Source: Mycobacterium sp. KBS0706 (lineage in GTDB: Bacteria > Pseudomonadota > Alphaproteobacteria > DSM-16000 > Inquilinaceae). Taken from it: a stretch of DNA of 64,000 nucleotides. The stretch's first letter is position 1, and every line of letters starts with the position of its first letter. Of the stretch, positions 1 through 9,400 are shown piece by piece. Location: NCBI RefSeq assembly GCF_005938675.2, contig NZ_VCCH02000007.1:1-64000 (forward strand), in the 5' to 3' direction. The translations under genes and the position numbers were made by a program. The notes beneath the pieces were generated by a model. It did not search any database, was not told the origin of the DNA, and saw only the letters and a program-made list of their open reading frames with translations.

Positions 1-1
1 G

Positions 2-1267
2 GCGCGGGCGATCGGCGCCGCGCGCCAGCGCGTCGTGCTGATCCTGCAGGGCGCCGCCACGCCGTTCCAGCGGCGCCTGGCGGCGGCGCTGGAGGCCGAG
101 GGCGCTCGCATCGTCAAGATCAACATCTGCGGCGGTGACGTGATGTTCTGGCGCCGCCCGGCCATCGCCTTCCGCGGCCGGTTCGAGGACTGGCGCGGCT
201 TCGTCGCCGGGATCCTCGACCGCGAGGGCGTCACCGACCTGGTGCTGTTCGGCGACTGCCGGCCGCACCACGCGGTGGCGATCGATCTCGCCCGGCGCTG
301 CGGCCTCAAGCTGCATCTGTTCGAGGAGGGTTATCTGCGCCCCGGCTGGGTCACCTGCGAGGCCTGGGGCGTGAACGGTCATTCCGACCTGCCGCGCAGC
401 GCAATCACCTTCCAGGCCCTGGCGCGGGCGGCCGAGGCGGAGCCGCCGCCGGTGCCGGTGCCATCCTATTTCCTGCACCGGGCGGTGTGGGACGTGCTGT
501 GGACGGTCGGGCTGGTGGCGATGATGCCGGCCTTCCCGCATTACCGCCACCACGCCCTCGACCATCCGCTGGCGGAATATGCCGGCTGGCTCGGCCGCTT
601 CGTCCGGGCGCCCTGGGTCCGGCGGGAGGCACAGCGGGTGATGCAGGCCTTGGCCGTGCAGGCGGGGCGCTATTACCTCCATCCGTTGCAGCTCGACACC
701 GATTTCCAGATCCGCACCCATTCGCCCTACCGCGACACCGTGGCGGCGGCGGATGAGGTGATCGCCTCCTTCGCCCGCAGCGCCGACCCCGGCACCCGGC
801 TGGTGGTGAAGCTGCACCCGCTGGATTTCCGCCCGGTCGCCAAGCGCCGGCGGATCAGGGCACTGGCGGCGCGGCACGGCGTCGCCGACCGGGTCGATTT
901 CATCGACGGCGGCGACCTGCAGCAGCTGGTTGACGGCGCCATCGGCGTGGTCGTGGTCAACTCCACCGTCGGCCTGTTCGCGCTGGAGCGCGGCAAGCCG
1001 CTGCAGACGCTCGGCACCGCCGTGTTCGACCTGCCGGGCCTCAGCTTCCAGGGTGGGCTCGACCGCTTCTGGGCCGAAGCGCCGCCGCCGCGCGCCGAGT
1101 TGCTGGAGGCGTTCCGCCGCGTCGTGGTGGCGCGGACCCAGATCCGCGGCAGCTTCTTCTCGCTCCGCGGCATCGACCTCGCGGTCGACGGCGCCCGCCG
1201 CCGCATCCTCGACGGCGAGGTCCAGCCGCTGCGCGAGGCCGCCTGGGCGGCGCAGGCGGGAGAATGA
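2..1267 (+). CDS. kpsS: KpsS/RkpJ-like capsule polysaccharide protein (5' end outside window)
   Basis: Capsule_synth-type protein (KpsS/LipB/RkpJ family). The E. coli relatives KpsS and KpsC are Kdo transferases that start the poly-Kdo linker on a lipid acceptor at the inner membrane. The frame is open to the first base of the window, so the true start is probably just upstream; a GTG at 35 is the first internal candidate. Family features are the N-terminal VVLILQGAATPFQRRLA stretch, KINICGGDVMFW, the FEEGYLRP motif near residue 100 and VVVNSTVGLFALERG near residue 305. About 410 residues, normal for KpsS. It overlaps the next SDR gene by 4 bp (ATGA), so the two are co-translated. A KpsC partner is not in the window and may lie upstream. 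The family is clear; the acceptor and donor used here are not known. Confidence 0.85.
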   Translation, partial: ARAIGAARQRVVLILQGAATPFQRRLAAALEAEGARIVKINICGGDVMFWRRPAIAFRGRFEDWRGFVAGILDREGVTDLVLFGDCRPHHAVAIDLARRCGLKLHLFEEGYLRPGWVTCEAWGVNGHSDLPRSAITFQALARAAEAEPPPVPVPSYFLHRAVWDVLWTVGLVAMMPAFPHYRHHALDHPLAEYAGWLGRFVRAPWVRREAQRVMQALAVQAGRYYLHPLQLDTDFQIRTHSPYRDTVAAADEVIASFARSADPGTRLVVKLHPLDFRPVAKRRRIRALAARHGVADRVDFIDGGDLQQLVDGAIGVVVVNSTVGLFALERGKPLQTLGTAVFDLPGLSFQGGLDRFWAEAPPPRAELLEAFRRVVVARTQIRGSFFSLRGIDLAVDGARRRILDGEVQPLREAAWAAQAGE

Positions 1268-2061
1268 GCGTGACGGCCGTGCCCACGGCGGTCGTGGTGA
1301 CCGGAGCCTCGCATGGGCTCGGCGCGGCGCTGGCCCGGCACTATGCGGCGCCGGACGTGGCGTTGGCCCTGATCGGCCGCAACCCCGCCCGTCTGGCCGA
1401 GGTCGCCGCCTCCTGCCGGCAGCGCGGCGCGGTGGTGGAGACCGCGGCGATCGACGTGCGCGACGGCGCCGGGCTGGGCGAATTCCTGCGCGGCTTCGAC
1501 GCCCGCCATCCAGTGGCGGCGGTGATCGCCAATGCCGGGGTCGAGGCCGGGCTGGCCCCGGGCCGCGGCAGCGAGCCGGAGGCTTCGGTCACGGCGCAGC
1601 TGCGCATCAACCTTGAAGGCGCGATCGCCACGGTGTCGCCGCTGATCGAGCCGATGCGCGCCCGCCGCTTCGGCCGCATCGTCCTGATCTCGTCCTTGGC
1701 GGCGCTGATGCCGCTGGCCGACCAGCCGGCCTATTCCGCCTCCAAGGCCGGGCTGATGGCTTGGGGCGAGGCGCTGCTGGCCTGGCTGCGGCCGGACGGC
1801 ATCCGCGTCACCATCGCCTGCCCCGGCTTCATCGCCACCGGCATGAGCGACCGCTACCGCGGCTCTCGTCCGTTCCAGTGGAGCGCCGAGCGCGCGGCCA
1901 AGCACATCGCCGCCGCCACCGCCCGCGGCCGCGCCATGGTGGCCTTCCCCTGGCCGCTGGTCTGGCTGATCCGCCTGGGTCGCCTGGCGCCGCGCCCGCT
2001 CCGCGCCGCCTTCATCGACCGCTTCCTGCGCTTCGAGATCGACGCCCCGGCGACCCTCTAG
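1264..2061 (+). CDS. rkpH: RkpH-like short-chain dehydrogenase, candidate 3-keto-sphingoid-type reductase
   Basis: Classical short-chain dehydrogenase of 265 residues. It has the nucleotide loop TGASHGLG near residue 14, NAG near residue 91, the catalytic Ser in ISSLAAL and the YSASK motif. The C-terminal 40 residues are hydrophobic and basic (FPWPLVWLIRLGRLAP), suggesting membrane association as in 3-ketodihydrosphingosine reductases. Its start overlaps the kpsS stop. Its stop shares a CTAG with the stop of the convergent alpha-oxoamine synthase gene. In S. meliloti rkp-1 an SDR (RkpH) sits beside an alpha-oxoamine synthase and a PKS/FAS. I infer that it reduces the beta-keto group of the lipid made by those two enzymes. 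The SDR family is certain; the substrate is inference. Confidence 0.8.
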   Translation: MSVTAVPTAVVVTGASHGLGAALARHYAAPDVALALIGRNPARLAEVAASCRQRGAVVETAAIDVRDGAGLGEFLRGFDARHPVAAVIANAGVEAGLAPGRGSEPEASVTAQLRINLEGAIATVSPLIEPMRARRFGRIVLISSLAALMPLADQPAYSASKAGLMAWGEALLAWLRPDGIRVTIACPGFIATGMSDRYRGSRPFQWSAERAAKHIAAATARGRAMVAFPWPLVWLIRLGRLAPRPLRAAFIDRFLRFEIDAPATL

Positions 2062-3416
2062 CCCCGGACCGCCGCCCCCAGCCGCGCCGCCGCCGGCGCC
2101 TCGTGCAGTAGCCGTTCCCGCTCCTCGGCAATGATGGCGACGGCGCGGTCGATCTGGTCCCGGCTGTGCTCGGCGGTGACGAAGCAGCGCAGCCGGGCCG
2201 ATTTCTCCGGCACCGCCGGATGCACGATCGGCGAGACGTTGACGCCGCGCTCCAGCAGCCGGTTCGACAGCAGCACCGCCTGCAGCGAATCCCCGAGAAT
2301 GATCGGGATGATCGCATGGCCCTGGGCCAGGCCGGTGTCCAGCCCGGCGGCCTGGGCGCGCTCCAGGAAGTATCGGGAATTGGCTTGCAGCCGGGCCACG
2401 CGGCCATCCGTGTCGGCGATCAGCAGCTCCAGCGCCGTCAGCGCCGCCATGGTCGCCGGGGCCGGCATGCCGACGCTGTAGACGAAGCCCGACGCCATCA
2501 CCTTGAGATACTCGACCAGGGCCGCCGGCCCGGCGATGTAGCCGCCGCAGGAGGCGAGCGTCTTCGACATCGTGCCCATCCAGATGTCGACCTGCCGCGG
2601 GTCGACGCCGCTGGCCTCGGCGATGCCGCGCCCGGTCGGGCCCAGCACGCCAAGCCCATGCGCCTCGTCGACCATCAGCCACGCACCGAAGCGCTGCTTG
2701 ATCGCCACCAGCCGGGGCAGGTCGATGGCGTCGCCATCCATCGAATACAGGCTCTCGACCACGATCAGCACGCGCTGCCAGCGGTCGCGCTCCGCCGTCA
2801 GGATCGCTTCCAGCGTGTCCAGGTCGTTGTGCGGGAAGGACCGCCGCTGCGCCCCGGACAGCTGGGCGCCGGTGATCACGCTGCTGTGGATCAGCCCGTC
2901 ATGCAGGATCAGGTCGGCCGGCCCGGTGATCTGGCCGATGGCGGCGACATTGGTGGCGTGGCCGCTGACGAAGGCGACGGCGTCCTCGACGCCATGCACC
3001 TCGGCCAGGCGCCGCTCCAGCGCCGCGTGGAACGGCCGCTCGCCGGCCACCAGCCGGCTGGCCGAGACCGAGGTACCGAATTCGTCGACCGCCGCCTTGG
3101 CCGCCGCGGCCACCGCCGGGTGGCCGTTCAGCCCGAGATAGTCGTAGGAGGCGAAGTTGATCACCTCCCGCCCGGCGATCCGCGACACCGCCCCGGCACG
3201 GTGCTCATGGGTGCGGAAGAACGGGCTGGCGACGCCCAGCAGGTCGGCCGCCGCGCGCTGCATCCGCAGCGTCTCGTAGCCCGGCAGGGTCTCGAAGGCG
3301 GTGTCGTAGGATCGCGCCTCCGGCACCGCCGGCATCGCGGCCGGCGCCGCCGCCTTACTGCGCACCTCGGAGATCAGCGACCGCAGCGCGGCGTCCGACA
3401 GACGGCCCTTGCTCAT
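2058..3416 (-). CDS. rkpG: RkpG-like alpha-oxoamine synthase (PLP-dependent, AONS/SPT superfamily)
   Basis: PLP enzyme of 452 residues that condenses an acyl thioester with an amino acid and releases CO2. Visible motifs are NFASYDYLGL near residue 90, the cofactor Asp and His in VDEAHGLGVLGPTGRG, and the Schiff-base lysine in GTMSKTLASCGGY (Lys285 by codon position). An N-terminal extension of about 60 residues precedes the fold. The start codon overlaps the PKS stop (ATGA), so the two proteins are made together. With no thioesterase on the PKS, this enzyme is the natural off-loader, as Fum8 is for the fumonisin PKS. BioF (biotin), ALA synthase and KBL are less likely because no genes of those pathways are near. 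Family confident; the amino acid and acyl substrates are unknown. Confidence 0.85.
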   Translation of the reverse strand: MSKGRLSDAALRSLISEVRSKAAAPAAMPAVPEARSYDTAFETLPGYETLRMQRAAADLLGVASPFFRTHEHRAGAVSRIAGREVINFASYDYLGLNGHPAVAAAAKAAVDEFGTSVSASRLVAGERPFHAALERRLAEVHGVEDAVAFVSGHATNVAAIGQITGPADLILHDGLIHSSVITGAQLSGAQRRSFPHNDLDTLEAILTAERDRWQRVLIVVESLYSMDGDAIDLPRLVAIKQRFGAWLMVDEAHGLGVLGPTGRGIAEASGVDPRQVDIWMGTMSKTLASCGGYIAGPAALVEYLKVMASGFVYSVGMPAPATMAALTALELLIADTDGRVARLQANSRYFLERAQAAGLDTGLAQGHAIIPIILGDSLQAVLLSNRLLERGVNVSPIVHPAVPEKSARLRCFVTAEHSRDQIDRAVAIIAEERERLLHEAPAAARLGAAVRG

Positions 3417-6400
3417 CCCAGCACCCGCCTTGTGGTCTTGGCCCGATCGCGGACGGCCTCGCGCACCAGCACGGCGGCATCCGCCTCCAGATCGGCCTCG
3501 ACATGCTGGGCGATCAGCTGCGCCGCCTCTCCCGGCGGCTGCGCCTCGGGGCCGGCGGCCGGCGCGCCGCCGCGCAGCTTGGCGACGATGCGGCCGCTCA
3601 GCTCGGTCAGGGTCAGCCCGGCGCCGATCGACAGGAAGGGCAGGTCGATGCCGTAGCGGTTCTGCATCGCCGAATCCAGCTCCAGCCCCATCAGCGAATC
3701 CATGCCCAGCTCGGCGAAGGCGCGGTCGGGGTCGATGTCGGCCGGCGGCATGCGCAGGATCCGACCGATCTCGCCCAGCATGGTCTCGGTCACGATCGCC
3801 TGGGCCTCGGCATCACTGCGCCCGGCGATCATGGCGGCCAGGTCGACCTCGGCCTCCGCCGCTTCGGCCCGGCGGCCGTCGGCCATCGAGGCCAGCCGCG
3901 GCGTCGCCAGAATCGGCAGCTCGCGGGTCGCCGCCTGCCAGTCGATCCGCGCGCAGGCGACCACCGCCTCAGCCGGCGTCTCCGCCGGCCGGGCCAGCAG
4001 CCGGCCCAGTTGCGCCAGCGCCTCGGCCGCCTTCAGCGACGACCGGCCGATCCGGCGCTTCAGCGCGTCGCCCTTGGCGGCGTCGCGGGCCAGCACCCCG
4101 GCATCGGCGATGGCGCCCCAGGACACCGCCAGCGCCGGCAGGCCCTGGGCCCGCCGGGTCCGCGCCAGCGCCTCGAGATAGGCGTTGGCGGCGACATAGT
4201 TGGCCTGGCCGGGATTGCCGATCAGCGTGGTGGCGGAGGAGAACAGCACGAAATAGTCGGGCTCGCGGGTGCGGCTGACCAGGTCGAGATGGATCGCGCC
4301 CTTGATCTTCGGCGCCAGCACCCGCTCGATCCGCGCCGCGTCCAGGTCGCGCAGCAGCCCGTCATCCAGCACCATGGCGGCGTGGATGATGCCGCGCAGC
4401 GGGCCGTGCCGGCGCTCCAGCCCGGCCAGCAGCTTTTCGCAGGCGGCCCGGTCGGTGACGTCCAGCCGCTCCGCCGCCAGGGTGACGCCCTGCTTCGCCA
4501 GCCGCTCGGCCTGGGCCTTTTCCGTAGGCCCGAGCGTGCCGCGGCGGGAGGCGACGACGATGGTTTTCGCCCCGTGCTCCGCCAGCCAAAGCGCGGTGGC
4601 GAAGCCGAAGCCGCCGGTGCCGCCGGCGACCAGGTGGAAGCCGGTGTCCTGCGCCTCGAACCGGGCCTCGGCCGCCGGCGCTGCCGGGATCTCGCGCGGC
4701 GGCGTGATCACGATCTTGCCGATATGGCCGGCGCCCTGCATCAGCCGGAACGCGTCCTCGGCCTGGTCGGCCGGGAACACCCGATGCGCCAGCGGGGTCA
4801 GGCGGCGCTGCGCGAACAGCCGGTCCAGCTCGCGCAGCAGGCGCTTGGTCAGCCCCGGCTGGGCGTTCAGCAGCTGGTCGGCATCGACCCCGAAATAGGA
4901 GACGTTGCGGGCGAAGGCGCGCAGGCCCACCGCGGTGTCGGCGACGAAGTCGCGCTTGCCCAGCTCGACGAAGCGGCCGAAGGGCTTCAGCGCCCGCAGG
5001 CTGCGGCGCATGGCGTCGCCGGACAGCGAGTTCAGCACCACGTCGACGCCGCCCAGCTTCCAGCGGATCTCGTCGGCGAAGGCCAGCGACCGGGAATCCA
5101 GCACCAGGTCGGCGCCCAGCAGCTGGGCCAGGGCGCGCTTGTCCTCGTTGCCGGCGGTGGCCACCACGGTGGCGCCGCGCAGCTTGGCGATCTGCAGCGC
5201 CGCCAGGCCGACGCCGCCGGCAGCGCCGTGGATCAGCACGGTCTCGCCGCGGCCCAGCCTGGCCTGGTGCACCAGCGCGTACCAGGCGGTGACGAAGGCG
5301 ACCGGCATGGTCGCCGCAGCGGCCAGATCGACCCCCTCCGGCACCCGCATCGCCACCTGGGCCGGGATCGTCACATGGGTGGCGAAGGCGGCCGGGGCGA
5401 AGGCCATCACCCGGTCGCCCTCGCGCAGATCGGTCACCGCCGCGCCGACGCGGCGGACCGTGCCGGCGCATTCGAAGCCCAGGGTCGGGCCGGCGAAGCC
5501 GTCCTCGAGATAGTCGTCCGGCAGCAGGCCCAGCGAGAACATCACATCGCGGAAGTTCAGCCCGCTGGCCGCGACCTCGATCTCGATCTCCTCCGGCCCC
5601 GGGGCTTGGCGCTCCGCCGCGACCCAGCCGATCCGGCCCAGGCTGCCCGGGGCCGAAAGGGCCAGGCGGGCGGCGCGGTCCTCCGCCGGAGCGTCCTGCG
5701 GCGCCGGCCGCACCGCTTCGACCCGGCTGACGAAGATGCCGTCGCGGTCGACCTCGACCTCGGTCTCGGCCGAACCGATCACCCCGGCCAGCGCCGCCGC
5801 CGCGGCCTCGTCGGGCAGGGCGGGGGCCAGGGTGGCGAAGCGGATCGCGAGGCCGGACTGCTCATTGGCCAGGGTGCGGGCGAAGGCCGCCAACGCCTCG
5901 GCCAGGCCGCGGCCGCCATCGGCCTTGCCGTTCAGCTTGCCGCAGCGGGCGACCAGCCACAGCGTGGCCTTGGCCGGCAGGGCCTCGGCCTCCGCCCGCA
6001 CCGCCAGGATGGCCTTGGTCAGGAAGGCGACCGGGTCGCGCGCCGCGTCCAGCATCAACGGCAGCAGCACGGTGTCTCCCTCCGCCGCGGCCGCGGCCGG
6101 ATCGATACGCACCGGGTGGCCCCGTCCGCGCAGCCGGTCGGCAAGGTCGGCCAGCAGCTCGGTGTCAGCGGGGCGGATCAGGATCGGCCCGGCCGGTTCG
6201 GCCGGCACGTCGACGGCCGGCCGGTCCCAGACCACCAGCTGCGCCGCCGCCCCCGGGGTGCCGGCGCGGTGCCGGACCGCCGGCCGGAAGCCGGCTTGCG
6301 CCAGCCCGTCCTGCGAGGTGAGGTTGTCCGCCATGCCGTCGAGCAGCAGGGCGGTCACGGTGTCCGGGATGGTGTCGATGGTGACGGCCGCGGCGCCGGG

Positions 6401-9400
6401 GCGCAGCAGCCCGGCCAGCGGTTGTCCGAGCTTGGCCGGGTCCCCGGCCGCCATGGTGCCGACCGACAGCGCCAGGTCGAAGCCTCCCGGCGAAACGGTG
6501 GTCTGCTCGTCCAGGATTCGCAGCCCGGGCAGGCGCTGGGTGCGCGCGGCCAGGCCGGCCAGGGCCTTCGGCTCCGGCCCGGTCACCGCCACGGTCAGGG
6601 CGCCGCTGCGGATCAGCGGCAGTAGCGCTGGCACCAGCTCGCCCTCGGGGTCGACCAGCAGCAGCGCCAGCGGCATGGCGCGGTCGGCGGCGAGGCGGCC
6701 GACCAGCTCCGCCGCCAGCGGCAGCAGCGGCGAGGCGGCGCGGGCATGCGCCTCGACGCCCTTGCTGAAGCGCAGCGTCTCGCCGCTGCGCAGCGCCGCG
6801 ACCAGGTCGCGCGACAGCCGGGCGGCCATCACCGTCTCGGCGCCGCGCTCCGGATGCGCGGCCAGGATCGAGCGCAGGATCGCCGGTGGCGACGGCAGGC
6901 GGGCAGGGGACAAGCGCCAGGCGCCGTCCTGCTCCGTCGCCAGCCCGAACTCGGCCAGAACCTTCAGCAGCGCCTCGAAGTGCGGCACCGCGGCCGGGGC
7001 CAGGCGGCCTCCGCGGCACAGCCGCTCGACGGTGAAGCGGGCCGATCCGGCCACCGCCCGCACCGCCCGATGCGCCATCGACCGCGCCCAGGCGGTCAGC
7101 AGCAGCCAGTCGTCGCCAGCCTCGTGCCGGTCCAGCAACCCGGCGACGGCCTGCTCCAGCTCCGCCGCGGCGACGCCGGCGCGGCCGTCATCCCAGGGCT
7201 GCCGGACGGAGCGGTACAGCAGCTCGTCCCCGGCGGCCAGGCGCAGCGCGCTGCGCTGGAAGCGGGCGCCGCGCAGCTCGGCCACCACTGTGCCGGCCTC
7301 GTCCTCCAGTGCGATGTCGACCAGGATCGACCGCGCCGTGGCGCGGCGCAGGTCGAGGCGCGCCCGGGCTGCGGGCGAGGACTGATAGACCCGCAATGAG
7401 GCGAAGCGCACCGGCAGGAAGGCGCCGCCCTCGCCGCCGCCGAGCCGGCCATACAGCGCGAACAGCCCGTGGAAGGCGGCGTCCAGCGCGGTCGGGTGCA
7501 GCGCATGCGGCGCGGTGTAGAGGCCGTTATCGGCAGCCTCCGGCGCCAGGTCGACGGTGATCCGGCGCTCGTCGTCGGTGGCGATGGCGGTGGCGCGGCG
7601 GAAGGCCGGGCCGTAATCGATCCCGGCCGACCCGGCCGCGGCATAGATCGCTGCCGGATCGACCGGCCGGAGAGTGCTGTCGTCTCCGGCGCCGTGGTCC
7701 GGTGCTGTGGCCACCGGGCTCGGCCCGACCCGGCCGCGGGCGTGCAGCGTCCACTCCTCCCCGGCCATGCGCTGCCGGCCCAGGATCTCGACCGCACCGG
7801 TGCCCGGCGCCAGCCGCAGCCAGGTCTCGCGCGTCGTGCCCTCGGCGATCATCATGGCCTGGATGATGTCGAAATCCTCGACCTCGACCGCGTCGGCGCC
7901 GAACCACGTCCGGCCGGCGGCGACCGCCATCTCCAGCAGCGCCGCGCCCGGCACCACCACCTCGCCCGCCACCTTGTGGTCGGCCAGGTAGGGCAGCAGC
8001 CCGGGGTCCAGCAGGCCGTGCCATTCCGGCGTGCCCTCGCCCAGCCGGGCGCCCAGCAGCGGATGCGCCGGCTTGGCCAGCGACAGGTCGATGCGCTCCG
8101 GCGTCGCCACCTGGCGCAGGTCGCGGCGCTGCCACGGATAATGCGGCAGGGCTTGGCGCCGGCCCGTGGGCCGGTCGCCGAACAGCGGCCGCCGGTCGAC
8201 CGCGCCGCCGCGCAGCAGCACCTGCAGCACCGCGCGCTCGACCGGGTCAGATCCGTCTTCGCCGGCCTTGTTGTCGAGCGTCGGCAGGATCGCCGCCTCG
8301 CGCTCGGCCGCCTTGGCGATGTCGCGCAGATGGCCGGTCAGCACCGGCCGCGGGCCGATCTCGACGAAGATCCCGGCGTCCAGCTCCAGCGCCGTTCGCG
8401 CCGCCGCGGCGAAATCGACCGGCTGGCGGATGTTGCGCCACCAGTATTCAGCATCCAGCGCCGGCCCGGTCAGAGGCCCGCCGGTAACCGAAGAGATGAA
8501 CGGAATCCGGCTCTCGGCCGCGACCGTATCGGCCAGCGCCGCCTTCAGCGGTGCCTCGATCGGCGCGGTCAGCGGCGAGTGGAACGGGTAGTCGACCCCG
8601 ACCCGCTGCGCCGCCACCCGGCGCTGCTTGGCCAGCTTCAGCAGCAGCTCGATCTGGTCCTTCGGACCCGAGACGGTGACGCAGACCGGGCTGTTGACCG
8701 CGGCGACGACAGTGTCGTGCAGCCCGGCCTCGGCCAGCACCGCCTCCGCCTCCTCGCGGCCCAGCATCAGCACCGCCATGGTGCCCAGGCCGCGCAGCTG
8801 CTCCTGGCAACGACTGCGCCAATGGATGATCCGGACCGCCTGGTCCAGCGACACCATGCCGGCAGCCAGCGCCGCCGCCACCTCGCCGACGCTGTGGCCG
8901 ATCACCATGGCGGGCACGAGGCCGTCGGCGGCCAGTGCCGCGGTCAGCGCCACCTGCACCGCAAACAGCAGCGGCTGTGCGGTCGAGGTGGCAGGCAGCC
9001 GCTCCTCCAGCGCCTGGTCCTGCAGCGCCTCGGCCAGCGACCAGCCGGCCAAAGCGCGGTAGCGCGCATCGACCTCGTCGAAGGCGTCGCGGAACGGTCG
9101 GCTGGCGCGATAGGCGCGCAGGCCCATGCCGGCGAATTGCGAGCCGTTGCCGGAAAAAGCGAAGCATATCGGGCCGGCGTCGCTCTCGCCGCGGGCCGAC
9201 ACCAGCTGCGCCGCCCGGTCTCCCTCGGCGAAGCGCCGCAGCTCGGCCGCTGCATCGTCGCTGAGCGGCAGGGCCAGGCGGTGCGGCAGCAGCTCCCGCT
9301 CATGGGCGGCATGGCGGGCGATCCGGACCGGGTCCGCATCCGCCAGTTCCAGCGCCTCGGCATAGCGCCCGGCCAGGCTCCGCAACGCCTCCTCGCCATG

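Noticed and set aside
727..2682. Long antisense open frame over kpsS and the SDR gene
   Set aside because: Low-complexity Arg/Gly/Ala translation with no family motif; an effect of high GC at third positions opposite real genes.
2058..3416. BioF (biotin synthesis) assignment for the alpha-oxoamine synthase
   Set aside because: No bio genes nearby and translational coupling to a PKS lacking a thioesterase favours lipid synthesis.
3503..6625. Open frame of over 1000 codons on the plus strand opposite the PKS gene
   Set aside because: Gln/Arg/Gly-rich shadow of the PKS reading frame; all PKS active sites are intact on the minus strand.
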